The notes under the pieces: model-generated | Told to the model about the DNA's origin: nothing | The model's database searches: none | The model's input: only the letters and a program-made list of their open reading frames with translations | NCBI GenBank assembly: GCA_964503525.1 | Contig: CAZCZY010000045.1 | Span: forward strand, 1-15,130 | Source of the DNA: CAZCZY01 sp964503525 | GTDB lineage: Bacteria > Patescibacteriota > JAUYIX01 | Reading direction: 5' to 3' | DNA length: 15,130 nucleotides | Program-made: the position numbers and the translations under genes | Shown here: piece after piece, positions 7,030-14,141 of the stretch | Numbering within the stretch: position 1 is the first letter of the stretch | Layout: each line of letters begins with the position of its first letter

Positions 7030-8220
7030 ATGTCTGAACGTCCTGGACCGCCAATTGAGGCACTTGGAGAGTTCAAAGAGCGCGGTACAGAACTCACTCC
7101 AAAAGAGCGCAAGGACTTGGCAGTCTTATGGGAACGACTTGGAAGCGGGCAGCCACTGGATGTAACCGGATCGAATGATCAAATTGTTGATCGAATATGG
7201 TGGGACTCAAAGGCTGGATTTGAAAAAGATGTTTTACCAAAGCTCAAAATTGAATTTGACGAAGAAGCATGGGAGAAACGTAATAATTCTGAAAGTTTGG
7301 AAGAACGGGCAGCTCTCGAAGAATCATTTTTAAAAGTAGCTCAAGATACATTACGCAAAAGTGCTCTAAACAAAGCGGGTTGGGGATCGACACCTGGTCT
7401 GTCAAAGCAAAATGAGTGGCGCACAGATTGTGTCGGTGTTTCAACCGCGATGGGAATCAGTCTTCAAAAACGTGGACTAGATGTGCGGGCGGCGCGCATG
7501 CCAGGACACTTTGCGCTGAGCGTGGGCTTGGCCAATGGTGAGCGACTGCTGGTTGATGTAGGGGGCGGAGCATTTGGAAGGTTGCCGCCCACGGGAGAGC
7601 CACTAGGACCCCGGTACTCACTAATCAAACTGGATTCAAAGCAACGACGCAATTTGAAAACTTCTACCGGCATCATAGTCGAACAACCATTGGGTGAAGC
7701 CTTTCTTGATTCGGCGTTGGGGAATCTCGACGTCTTGCGTGCGCAAAAACTTTCAGACATGTCAAAGGAAGATCCGGGATGGCGTCAGTGGAAGCGAGAA
7801 ATAACAACGCTGTTTCGTAAGAACCGCTCGACCTTAATTCGGCAGCGGCACTGGTACGACATCATGCAAAAATTACTACCGGAACAAGATCGTCGGCGCA
7901 AAACTATTGAACAAATAGAAAAAGCGGATGCTCCTCGACGAGATGCGCTAGCACTGCTACAAGATATTATGCAAATAATTGTGCGAGATAAGAAATATTC
8001 AACCGAAATTATCTCTAGTCTTCTTGATGGCGCGCAACCACATCGCGAACAGATTGTTTCTTTTTTTGAAACCAACGGAGACTTTCCAAACGAGGCTCCC
8101 GAACCATTGCGGGCTTTTGCTCTTAATTTACGCGAGGCGATACACACAGTACCCGAAGCGCAGCGCCAATTCATGTATGCCGAGATTTCAGACCGCCTGC
8201 ACGAGCATCAACGCGCCTAG
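7030..8220 (+). CDS. Uncharacterised protein with transglutaminase-like Cys-His-Asp signature
   Basis: I do not recognise this 396-residue protein as a named family. The core at residues 131-185 reads TDCVGVSTAMGISL...GLDVRAARMPGHFALSV...RLLVDVGGG. A Cys (134) in a small-residue helix start, a His (160) in PGHF and an Asp (176) in LVDV follow the order and spacing of transglutaminase/SirB1-like folds, where they form a Cys-His-Asp triad. Before it lies a charged, probably helical region (about 10-115); after it a long charged helical region (230-396) without clear membrane segments. No signal peptide is visible, so it is probably cytoplasmic. It starts 2 bp after proS and likely shares its transcript. 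The function could be a cysteine peptidase, an acyltransferase or a non-catalytic scaffold. Confidence 0.75.
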   Translation: MSERPGPPIEALGEFKERGTELTPKERKDLAVLWERLGSGQPLDVTGSNDQIVDRIWWDSKAGFEKDVLPKLKIEFDEEAWEKRNNSESLEERAALEESFLKVAQDTLRKSALNKAGWGSTPGLSKQNEWRTDCVGVSTAMGISLQKRGLDVRAARMPGHFALSVGLANGERLLVDVGGGAFGRLPPTGEPLGPRYSLIKLDSKQRRNLKTSTGIIVEQPLGEAFLDSALGNLDVLRAQKLSDMSKEDPGWRQWKREITTLFRKNRSTLIRQRHWYDIMQKLLPEQDRRRKTIEQIEKADAPRRDALALLQDIMQIIVRDKKYSTEIISSLLDGAQPHREQIVSFFETNGDFPNEAPEPLRAFALNLREAIHTVPEAQRQFMYAEISDRLHEHQRA

Positions 8221-8237
8221 GTTGGGATATCGCAGTG

Positions 8238-8276
8238 AAGGCTGAAGCATGCGTTTGTTGGGAAATCAGCAGCCTT
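8238..8276. promoter_or_regulatory. Inverted repeat in the leader of the second mreB
   Basis: AAGGCTG (8238-8244) and CAGCCTT (8270-8276) are perfect inverted copies separated by 25 bp. A second register pairs GCTGA (8241-8245) with TCAGC (8266-8270). It lies in the 95-bp gap before mreBCD. No T-tract follows, so it is not an intrinsic terminator; an operator or mRNA leader structure is possible. No strong sigma-70 promoter stands out in this gap. Confidence 0.4.
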
Positions 8277-8315
8277 GCAATGTTCGCGCCGATCCGGTAA
8301 AGCTAGGGGTCTCAA

Positions 8316-9374
8316 ATGAAAATTCTAGACAACTTTTTTGGCTTGTTTAGCCAGGATATAGGCATCGACTTGGGAACGGCCAATACGCTTGTGTATGTTC
8401 GGGGCAAGGGGATCGTGATCAACGAGCCTTCGGTTGTGGCCATCAATAAAAATACGGATCAAGTGCTCGCGATCGGCAGTGAAGCCAAGCGCATGGTCGG
8501 GCGCACTCCAGGCCACATCGTCGCGACGAGGCCGCTCGTAGACGGTGTCATTAGCGACTTTGAAGTGACGGAGCAAATGCTCAAATATTTTATTGAGAAG
8601 GTTCACAAGGAGACGTTTAGTTTTTTTCCGCGACCGCGTGTCGTGATCGGAATTCCATCAGGCGTGACAGAAGTTGAGAAGCGCGCCGTCGTCGATGCCG
8701 CCACAAACGCGGGAGCGCGCCAGACTTTTCTCGTAGAAGAGCCGATGGCCGCGGCGATCGGCGCGCGCCTACCAGTCCAAGATCCGGCCGGCAACATGAT
8801 CGTCGATATTGGTGGGGGCACTACAGAAGTTGCAGTGATCAGCTTAGGTGGCATCGTTGAGTCCCGCAGTTTGCGGATCGCTGGCGACGAGCTTAACGAA
8901 AATATCATCCAGTACGCGCGCGAAGAATTTAATCTACTCCTGGGTGAGCGAACTGCGGAGGACGTTAAAATTGCCGTAGGATCTGCATATCCTCTCAAAG
9001 AGCCGCTCGAGACAACCATGCAAGGGCGTGACTTGATTACCGGCCTACCCAAGGAGGTTCGCATCCTAGACGAGCAGGTGCGCGAGGCGCTGGCACGTTC
9101 GGTCCAAATTTTGGTAAATAATATTAAAGCGACGGTAGAGGACACGCCGCCCGAGCTCGTCGCAGATATTTTTCGGCGTGGGATAGTTCTCGCGGGTGGG
9201 GGAGCACTTCTGCGTGGTCTCGACCGTCTCATCGCCGAACAAACTCAAATGCCGGTGCGCGTGGCGGATGATCCGCTGACTTGTGTTGTGCGAGGCTGTG
9301 GCGTGGTGCTTGAGGATCTTGATCAATTGCAGGACGTTTTAGTTACCACGCAACACGAAAAGGCACCCCGATAG
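8316..9374 (+). CDS. mreB: MreB, rod-shape-determining actin homologue (second copy)
   Basis: A 352-residue MreB with the classical layout: an N-terminal amphipathic, membrane-binding stretch (MKILDNFFGLFSQ), phosphate-1 DLGTANT (18-24), EEPMAAAIG (141-149) carrying the hydrolysis Glu, phosphate-2 DIGGGTTE (164-171) and adenosine motif AGGGALLRG (293-301). Unlike the first copy it keeps the canonical EEP and the amphipathic extension. It leads an mreB-mreC-mreD-PBP2 cluster, so it is the probable elongasome filament. A weak Shine-Dalgarno-like AGGGG (8305-8309) sits 6 nt before the ATG, the only one I see near a start in this window. After the TAG stop, CGATAA at 9378-9383 repeats the CGATAG context in frame, giving a double stop. 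Confidence 0.97.
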   Translation: MKILDNFFGLFSQDIGIDLGTANTLVYVRGKGIVINEPSVVAINKNTDQVLAIGSEAKRMVGRTPGHIVATRPLVDGVISDFEVTEQMLKYFIEKVHKETFSFFPRPRVVIGIPSGVTEVEKRAVVDAATNAGARQTFLVEEPMAAAIGARLPVQDPAGNMIVDIGGGTTEVAVISLGGIVESRSLRIAGDELNENIIQYAREEFNLLLGERTAEDVKIAVGSAYPLKEPLETTMQGRDLITGLPKEVRILDEQVREALARSVQILVNNIKATVEDTPPELVADIFRRGIVLAGGGALLRGLDRLIAEQTQMPVRVADDPLTCVVRGCGVVLEDLDQLQDVLVTTQHEKAPR

Positions 9375-9386
9375 GTGCGATAAAAT

Positions 9387-10190
9387 ATGGCTCGAAAGCG
9401 ATCGCTTTTTAAAACGGGGATTGCCGCGGCACTTGTGGCGAGTATTTTAGTCGCACTGCATCTGCTTGGTTGGCTCCGTCCAATTGAGTCCGGCGTTGGG
9501 TTTGTGTTGGAACCATTTGCTCGCGGTGCACGCATTATTTCGCAACGCGTAGGCAACGGTCTCTCCCTACTTGGTCGCATTGCCGAGCTTGATCAAGAAA
9601 ATCAACAACTCACGCGCGACATCGCAGTGGCTCGCGCGGATATTACAAAACTAAAAGACAGCCAAGTGGAACTTGACTCATTGCGCAAGCGTCTCGAAGC
9701 TCCACTACCACCAGAAATTAAGACCGTTGTGGCCGGTGTCATTGGCCATGATGCGATCTCGGGTACAAAAACTATGACCATAAACCGTGGCTCACGCGAT
9801 GGCATAAAAAAAGGTGTCGCCGTCCTCGACAGTGGAGGAGTTATGGTCGGTCGTGTGCAAGAAGTTTTAGCCGGACAGGCCGAAGTGTTGCTCCTGGCCG
9901 ATGATCGTAGCGCACTGCCGACGCTTCTGGCAGAATCTCGCGGCACTGGCATCACTCGCGGCGAACTAGGTCTCGGTCTAAAAATGACTGATATTCCGCA
10001 ACAAGATACGGTTAATGTGGGCGACACAGTCGAAACATCAGGTCTCGGTGGAGATATCCCAAAGGGCTTAGCGATTGGTGCGGTAGAGGCTGTGGAGACC
10101 GCTGCCAATGCACTTTTTCAGGTGGCGCGGGTTCGTCCCTTTGCTGATGTAACACGCCTGGAATTTGTGCACGTGATTACGAGCTTTTAA
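9387..10190 (+). CDS. mreC: MreC, rod-shape-determining protein
   Basis: MreC is a bitopic inner-membrane protein whose extracytoplasmic part activates PBP2 and links it to MreB. The 267-residue product has a basic N-terminus, one transmembrane helix (about 12-30), a coiled coil (about 63-105, ending near KRLEAPLPPE) and a beta-barrel domain. Typical family patterns are TINRGSRDGIKKGVAVLD (131-148), GGVMVGRVQEV, GDTVETSGLGGDIPKGLAIG (212-231) and the terminal PFADVTRLEFVHV. It follows mreB by 12 bp. Its TAA stop shares a base with an ATG at 10190 that opens a five-codon frame leading to mreD. Length and domain order are ordinary for the family. Confidence 0.95.
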   Translation: MARKRSLFKTGIAAALVASILVALHLLGWLRPIESGVGFVLEPFARGARIISQRVGNGLSLLGRIAELDQENQQLTRDIAVARADITKLKDSQVELDSLRKRLEAPLPPEIKTVVAGVIGHDAISGTKTMTINRGSRDGIKKGVAVLDSGGVMVGRVQEVLAGQAEVLLLADDRSALPTLLAESRGTGITRGELGLGLKMTDIPQQDTVNVGDTVETSGLGGDIPKGLAIGAVEAVETAANALFQVARVRPFADVTRLEFVHVITSF

Positions 10191-10207
10191 TGTTGACACT
10201 CTTTTAA
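10190..10207 (+). other. Five-codon mini-ORF bridging mreC and mreD
   Basis: ATG TTG ACA CTC TTT TAA reads MLTLF. Its ATG overlaps the mreC stop by one base (TAATG), and its stop overlaps the mreD ATG by one base (again TAATG). The two junctions lie in a 9-bp direct repeat, CTTTTAATG, at 10184-10192 and 10201-10209. It could pass terminating ribosomes from mreC to mreD. Its translation is hypothetical. Confidence 0.4.
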
Positions 10208-10737
10208 TGCGCGGCTTTGTCGTAGCAATCCTGGTTGTGTTTGCGAGTTGGATGCAACTTACGTATCCGAGCGCATTGGCACCCTGGCACGTGATTCCAG
10301 ACGTGAGTCTTTTGGTTGTCATAGGACTCGCGCTGTATTATCAACCGATCGAACAAGTTTTTTGGTGGGCGTTACTCTCCGGTCTTGCCATTGATATTTG
10401 GCATCCCAGTCAGTTTGGTACCTGGACCCTTGCGAGTTTGCTCGTGGCTGCGGTTGCTGTCGGCATCCACCACAGAGTGTTACCGCGACTGTCTCGACCG
10501 GGCGTGATTGTGACAGGTGGAATTGCGTTGGTGGCGGGACTGACGTCGCTGTATGTAGTTTCTACCATTGGAGCGGATTTGGGGTTGTGGCATGGTCTAA
10601 AACTTTTTTCACGTTTGTTCCTGGTACGTTTTGCCATTGATATGGTCCTGATGTTACCAATCGTGTATGTTGTTCGCCGCTTGGCACTTTGGCTTAATCC
10701 ATACCAGGGGGGTTTGCGACCGATTGGGCAGCGATAA
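10207..10737 (+). CDS. mreD: MreD, rod-shape-determining membrane protein
   Basis: A 176-residue, very hydrophobic protein with about five or six predicted membrane helices (roughly 4-20, 31-46, 48-65, 74-88, 100-120 and 138-158). It keeps the MreD-type signatures PDVSLLVVIGLALY near residue 31 and the short ALLSGLAIDIW loop at 55-65. MreD is an integral partner of MreC in the elongasome; its exact biochemical role is unsettled. Position after mreC and before PBP2 supports the call more strongly than sequence alone, since MreD diverges fast. The ATG lies 17 bp past the mreC stop, reached by the mini-ORF. Its stop context CAGCGATAA is copied 19 bp downstream. Confidence 0.88.
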   Translation: MRGFVVAILVVFASWMQLTYPSALAPWHVIPDVSLLVVIGLALYYQPIEQVFWWALLSGLAIDIWHPSQFGTWTLASLLVAAVAVGIHHRVLPRLSRPGVIVTGGIALVAGLTSLYVVSTIGADLGLWHGLKLFSRLFLVRFAIDMVLMLPIVYVVRRLALWLNPYQGGLRPIGQR

Positions 10738-10770
10738 CTCCATTAGTCAGCGATAATTGCAACGCAAACA

Positions 10771-12714
10771 ATGGCTCACCAATTTGACGACGATTTTATA
10801 CAGCCGGTCCCGCAGTCAGAAGAATTTTCTGACCGCTTTGTGTCTGGGCGCAGTAACGAGCCCCTCGCCTTTGAGGAAGTCTTAAAAAATCCACAAGGCG
10901 ACGACCATCGCAGAGTTCGGGACAAACATGAGATGCGGAATTTTCGCTGGCTGTACGTTGTGTCCGGAATTTTGCTCGTCGGTCTTATCTCGCGTTCCGG
11001 CTTTTTACAAATCGCTCAGGGCGAACGCTACCGGGGACTGGCAGAAGGCAACCGTTTGCGCGCTTTGGTGTTAAGTGCTCCTCGCGGCATTCTTTACGAC
11101 CGTAATCTTGAGCAATTAGTAGAAAATGTTCCGAGCTACGACCTCGTCATGGTTCCAGTCGACATCCCCACCGACGAACAAAAACGCAGCGACCTCTTTG
11201 CAAAACTTTCTACCGAGTTTGGCGTGAGTTCGCAAGAATTAATCGAAGTCTACGACTCAAACGATCACGCGCTCTTTGACCCCATAATCGTGGCCAAGGA
11301 TATTCCGCGAGATAGCGCGCTGATTTTGCAGGCCAATGTCGCCAATTATCCGGGCGTGAGAGCGGATGTTTCTGCTGTTCGGGAATATAAAAGTGCCGTG
11401 GCCTTATCACACGTGGTTGGCTATGTTGGCCGACTAACTGCAGAGGAAGTGGCTGATCATCAAGATTACGAACTTACCGATCAGCTCGGTAAGGCTGGCC
11501 TCGAAAATAGTCATGAGTCAAATCTCCGTGGAAAAAATGGCGCACAAAATGTTGAAGTCGATGCGCACGGTCAAATTGTGGCCGTACTGGCGACCGAACA
11601 ACCGCGAGCAGGTTCTGATCTTGTTTTAGGAATTGATGCTGGCCTGCAAAATGTTTTGTACCAAGAATTGAGTAAAGCTGCGGACCGAAGCAAAAAGTTA
11701 CGCGCCGCTGCGGTCGCAATCGATCCGCGCAATGGAGAAATATTAGCGCTCGTGTCAGTGCCCGGGTATGACGTCAACGAGTTTGGGCGCGGGATCAAGC
11801 CAGAAAAACTTGATCAACTGGTCAATGACCCCAATCAGCCGCTGTTCTCGAGGCCGCTGAGTGGGACATATCCACCGGGTTCGACCTTTAAGCCATTTGT
11901 GGCAACGGGGGCTTTGCAGGCCGGGACAATTACGGAGAGCACAACCTACGTCGACACTGGCTCGATTGTTATTGGTGGACAAACGTTTAGAAGTTGGAAG
12001 GCGGGTGGCCACGGCGAGGTCAACGTCGTTCAGGCAATTGCAAATTCCGTGAACACATTTTTTTACTCTATCGGCGGTGGGTTTGGCGAAATCGATGGAC
12101 TGGGTATCAATGGGATCGATCGAATTGCGCAGGCCTTTGGATTTGGTTCACCGTCGGGGATTGATTTGCCTGGGGAGGCCAAGGGTTTACTGCCAACTCC
12201 AGAATGGAAAGAGGAAAACTACAATGAGCAATGGTTTTTGGGTGACACCTACAACGCAGCGATCGGTCAGGGCTTTGTCTTGGCGACGCCACTGCAGTTG
12301 GCAAACGCTACTGCAGCGGTTGCAAATGGTGGTACGTTGTATTGGCCGCATTTGGTTAAGAAAATTATTAAAGCCGACGGTACAGAGGAGGACATTCCGT
12401 CACGAACACTGACCGAGCGTGTGGCCGATGCGGGGATAATCGACATCGTTAGACGCGGCATGCGAGCGACGGTCGCCGGTGGAACGGGCCGCTTGCTCAA
12501 TGACTTACCGGTAAAAGTTGCGGGTAAAACCGGTACGGCGCAATTTGGCACCAAAGAACCAAACGCGTGGTTTATTGCTTTTGCTCCCTATGACGAGCCG
12601 ACTATAGCCATTGCAGTTCTCGTCGAACAAGCCGGAGAGGGATCGGATTTTTCGGCGCCGGTCGCCAAAGAGGCTTTGAAGTATTTCTTTAGTCGCGCTA
12701 CAACTAAAGAATGA
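10771..12714 (+). CDS. mrdA: Penicillin-binding protein 2, peptidoglycan transpeptidase
   Basis: This 647-residue class B PBP crosslinks lateral-wall peptidoglycan in the elongasome. The order is a long acidic cytoplasmic tail (1-57), one transmembrane helix (about 58-74), a dimerisation/pedestal domain that begins with GNRLRALVLSAPRGILYDRN (93-112), and a transpeptidase domain. All three catalytic motifs are present: STFK (371-374) with the acylated Ser371, SVN (426-428) and KTG (586-588), with GQGFVLATPLQLANA nearby. The tail is longer than in many PBP2 proteins and has no recognisable motif. The glycosyltransferase partner rodA, often next to this gene, is not in the window. The TGA stop overlaps the folD ATG by 4 bp. 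Confidence 0.95.
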   Translation: MAHQFDDDFIQPVPQSEEFSDRFVSGRSNEPLAFEEVLKNPQGDDHRRVRDKHEMRNFRWLYVVSGILLVGLISRSGFLQIAQGERYRGLAEGNRLRALVLSAPRGILYDRNLEQLVENVPSYDLVMVPVDIPTDEQKRSDLFAKLSTEFGVSSQELIEVYDSNDHALFDPIIVAKDIPRDSALILQANVANYPGVRADVSAVREYKSAVALSHVVGYVGRLTAEEVADHQDYELTDQLGKAGLENSHESNLRGKNGAQNVEVDAHGQIVAVLATEQPRAGSDLVLGIDAGLQNVLYQELSKAADRSKKLRAAAVAIDPRNGEILALVSVPGYDVNEFGRGIKPEKLDQLVNDPNQPLFSRPLSGTYPPGSTFKPFVATGALQAGTITESTTYVDTGSIVIGGQTFRSWKAGGHGEVNVVQAIANSVNTFFYSIGGGFGEIDGLGINGIDRIAQAFGFGSPSGIDLPGEAKGLLPTPEWKEENYNEQWFLGDTYNAAIGQGFVLATPLQLANATAAVANGGTLYWPHLVKKIIKADGTEEDIPSRTLTERVADAGIIDIVRRGMRATVAGGTGRLLNDLPVKVAGKTGTAQFGTKEPNAWFIAFAPYDEPTIAIAVLVEQAGEGSDFSAPVAKEALKYFFSRATTKE

Positions 12715-13529
12715 AATTATTAGGCAAGCCAATTGCTGATGCCTGGCTTGGGGAAACCAAAGAGCAACTTTTGCGATTACAGAAGGCGGGGCGACCGGCG
12801 CCGCAACTGGCGATCGTGCAAGTTGGTGATCAAGCAGAATCCACTACGTACATTAATCGTAAGGTAGCTATTGCAAAACAAATTGGGGTTACTGCAGAGG
12901 TACTCCGGCTGCCCATTAGCGCGACGATACAAGACGTCGTTAATCGCATAATGGGTGCCAGTACAAAAGCCACAGGAATTATTGTTCAGCTTCCGTTGCC
13001 GGCGCACATTTCTCGCGCGACGGTTCTCGATGCGATTCCTACAACCAAAGACATCGACGGATTATCTCGCGCGAGTCTTGGCGCACTTGTTCGTGACGAA
13101 TCTGGTTTTATTCCGGCCACACCGCGCGCGATACTTAGAATTATTCAACACACTGGGCGCACGATTGCAGGTCTGCGAGTAGCAATCGTGGGAGCGGGTT
13201 TGCTCGTCGGTAAACCTCTGGCAATAGCACTGACCAATGGGGGAGCGACCGTTGTGCTCATCGAAAAAAATGAACGTGACACGGCAGCACTTTGCAAAAC
13301 TGCTGATGTACTCGTCGCGTGTGCTGGTCAGCCCGGAATGATCACTAAGGAATTTGTGCATAAAAAGATGCTGGTGATTGATGCAGGTTTTACCGTGAGC
13401 GACGGAAAATTATTAGGGGATGTTGACCCCGCCGTTGAAGAATATTGTGAGGCACTGACGCCGGTGCCCGGTGGAGTTGGACCGGTCACCGTGGCAGCAC
13501 TGATGGCTAATTTGTTAGCTGCATGTTAG
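12711..13529 (+). CDS. folD: FolD, methylenetetrahydrofolate dehydrogenase/cyclohydrolase
   Basis: The bifunctional cytoplasmic enzyme interconverts 5,10-methylene-, methenyl- and 10-formyl-tetrahydrofolate using NADP. The 272-residue protein is slightly short for a family of about 280-300. Key elements are Tyr47 with catalytic Lys51 in YINRK, Gln93 in IVQLPLP, Asp116 in TKDIDG, the nucleotide-binding GAGLLVGKP, and the terminal PGGVGPVTVAALMANL. These match the E. coli Lys54, Gln98 and Asp121 positions, so both activities are probably retained. The usual PCTP loop reads PATP. The ATG overlaps the PBP2 stop as ATGA, so a one-carbon gene is coupled to the cell-wall cluster; whether that has meaning beyond gene packing is unclear. 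Confidence 0.95.
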   Translation: MKLLGKPIADAWLGETKEQLLRLQKAGRPAPQLAIVQVGDQAESTTYINRKVAIAKQIGVTAEVLRLPISATIQDVVNRIMGASTKATGIIVQLPLPAHISRATVLDAIPTTKDIDGLSRASLGALVRDESGFIPATPRAILRIIQHTGRTIAGLRVAIVGAGLLVGKPLAIALTNGGATVVLIEKNERDTAALCKTADVLVACAGQPGMITKEFVHKKMLVIDAGFTVSDGKLLGDVDPAVEEYCEALTPVPGGVGPVTVAALMANLLAAC

Positions 13530-13560
13530 GCTTCCGGAAACTTTTTAATTGCAAATAGTA

Positions 13561-14016
13561 ATGACCGACAAAATTGTAACGCCAGCCGGCCTTAAGAAAT
13601 ATCAGGACGAGCTAGTTTACTTAAAAAATACCAAGCGACGTGAGGTGGCACTGCGAATTCAGGCGGCCAAAGAGCAAGGTGATCTCTCTGAGAACGCTGA
13701 ATACGCAATCGCAAAAGATGAGCAGGCTTATGTTGATGGACGCGTCGAAGAGCTCGAGCAAATTCTAAAAACCGTCACGGTTGTCGAAAAAACTGGTGGT
13801 GACTCTGTCAGCGTAGGCTCCAAAGTTACTGTAGAGGCCGGTGGAAAAAAAATGGATTTTGAAATCGTGGGAGCTAACGAAGCCGACCCATCCAACGGAC
13901 GTATCTCAAACGAATCTGCCGTTGGCCAATCGCTCCTCGGTAAAAAAGCAGGAGAAGAAGCAGTGGCCGAGACGCCCGGTGGAAACGTAACGTACAAAAT
14001 AATTTCTGTCAGCTAG
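13561..14016 (+). CDS. greA: Transcript-cleavage factor GreA
   Basis: GreA enters the secondary channel of backtracked RNA polymerase and stimulates transcript cleavage. The 151-residue product has the N-terminal coiled coil with EQGDLSENAEY, placing Asp41 and Glu44 at the same residue numbers as the E. coli catalytic pair. The FKBP-like C-terminal half includes VGSKVTVEAGG, FEIVGANEADP and SNESAVGQSLLGKKAGE. ATG 13561 is preferred over an in-frame TTG at 13549, because MTDKIVTPAGLKKYQDEL fits the family start. The 31-bp gap after folD contains the palindrome TTCCGGAA (13532-13539). After the stop, a GCTAGA context recurs in frame 21 bp later, and no terminator hairpin with a T-tract is visible before the next promoter. 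Confidence 0.95.
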   Translation: MTDKIVTPAGLKKYQDELVYLKNTKRREVALRIQAAKEQGDLSENAEYAIAKDEQAYVDGRVEELEQILKTVTVVEKTGGDSVSVGSKVTVEAGGKKMDFEIVGANEADPSNGRISNESAVGQSLLGKKAGEEAVAETPGGNVTYKIISVS

Positions 14017-14047
14017 ACCGTTCATTTGTTTGGCTAGATGGTAAATA

Positions 14048-14088
14048 ATAAGAGTTTTCCACTTGACAAAAGCGTAAAACACTCTTAT
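14048..14088. promoter_or_regulatory. Inverted repeat framing the orphan-gene promoter
   Basis: ATAAGAGT (14048-14055) and ACTCTTAT (14081-14088) are perfect 8-bp inverted copies separated by 25 bp, with centres 33 bp apart, or about three helical turns. The left arm ends 7 bp before the -35 box and the right arm overlaps the -10 box. This geometry suits a dimeric regulator or a small DNA loop, but chance cannot be excluded from one copy. Confidence 0.5.
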
Positions 14089-14091
14089 ACT
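14063..14091 (+). promoter_or_regulatory. Near-consensus sigma-70 promoter
   Basis: A perfect -35 TTGACA (14063-14068), an exact 17-bp spacer and -10 TATACT (14086-14091, five of six matches) form the strongest promoter I can see in the window. Transcription should start near 14098, some 44 nt before the ATG of the 100-codon gene. The promoter implies strong constitutive or strongly repressible expression. Confidence 0.85.
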
Positions 14092-14097
14092 GGGTAT

Positions 14098-14133
14098 TGA
14101 CCCTGGTTTTCCAGGGTTATTAAACAAAACCCT
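14098..14133 (+). promoter_or_regulatory. 5' terminal hairpin with a competing fold
   Basis: ACCCTGG (14100-14106) pairs with CCAGGGT (14111-14117) around a TTTT loop. The stem extends by a G-U and a T-A pair to 14098 and 14119, so it would cap the predicted mRNA 5' end. The downstream strand AGGGTT (14113-14118) can instead pair with AACCCT (14128-14133), and the two stems are mutually exclusive. This could be an mRNA stabiliser or a simple switch. Confidence 0.55.
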
Positions 14134-14141
14134 AAAACCAA

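Noticed and set aside
8603..9232. A 209-codon - strand frame opposite the second mreB, and a similar 163-codon frame opposite the first (691-1182).
   Set aside because: Both are Ser/Arg/Pro-rich reverse frames of a conserved gene and recur because the two mreBs are homologous. Neither has independent coding evidence.
13549..13560. A TTG start extending greA by four residues.
   Set aside because: From ATG 13561 the catalytic Asp and Glu fall at residues 41 and 44, as in E. coli GreA.
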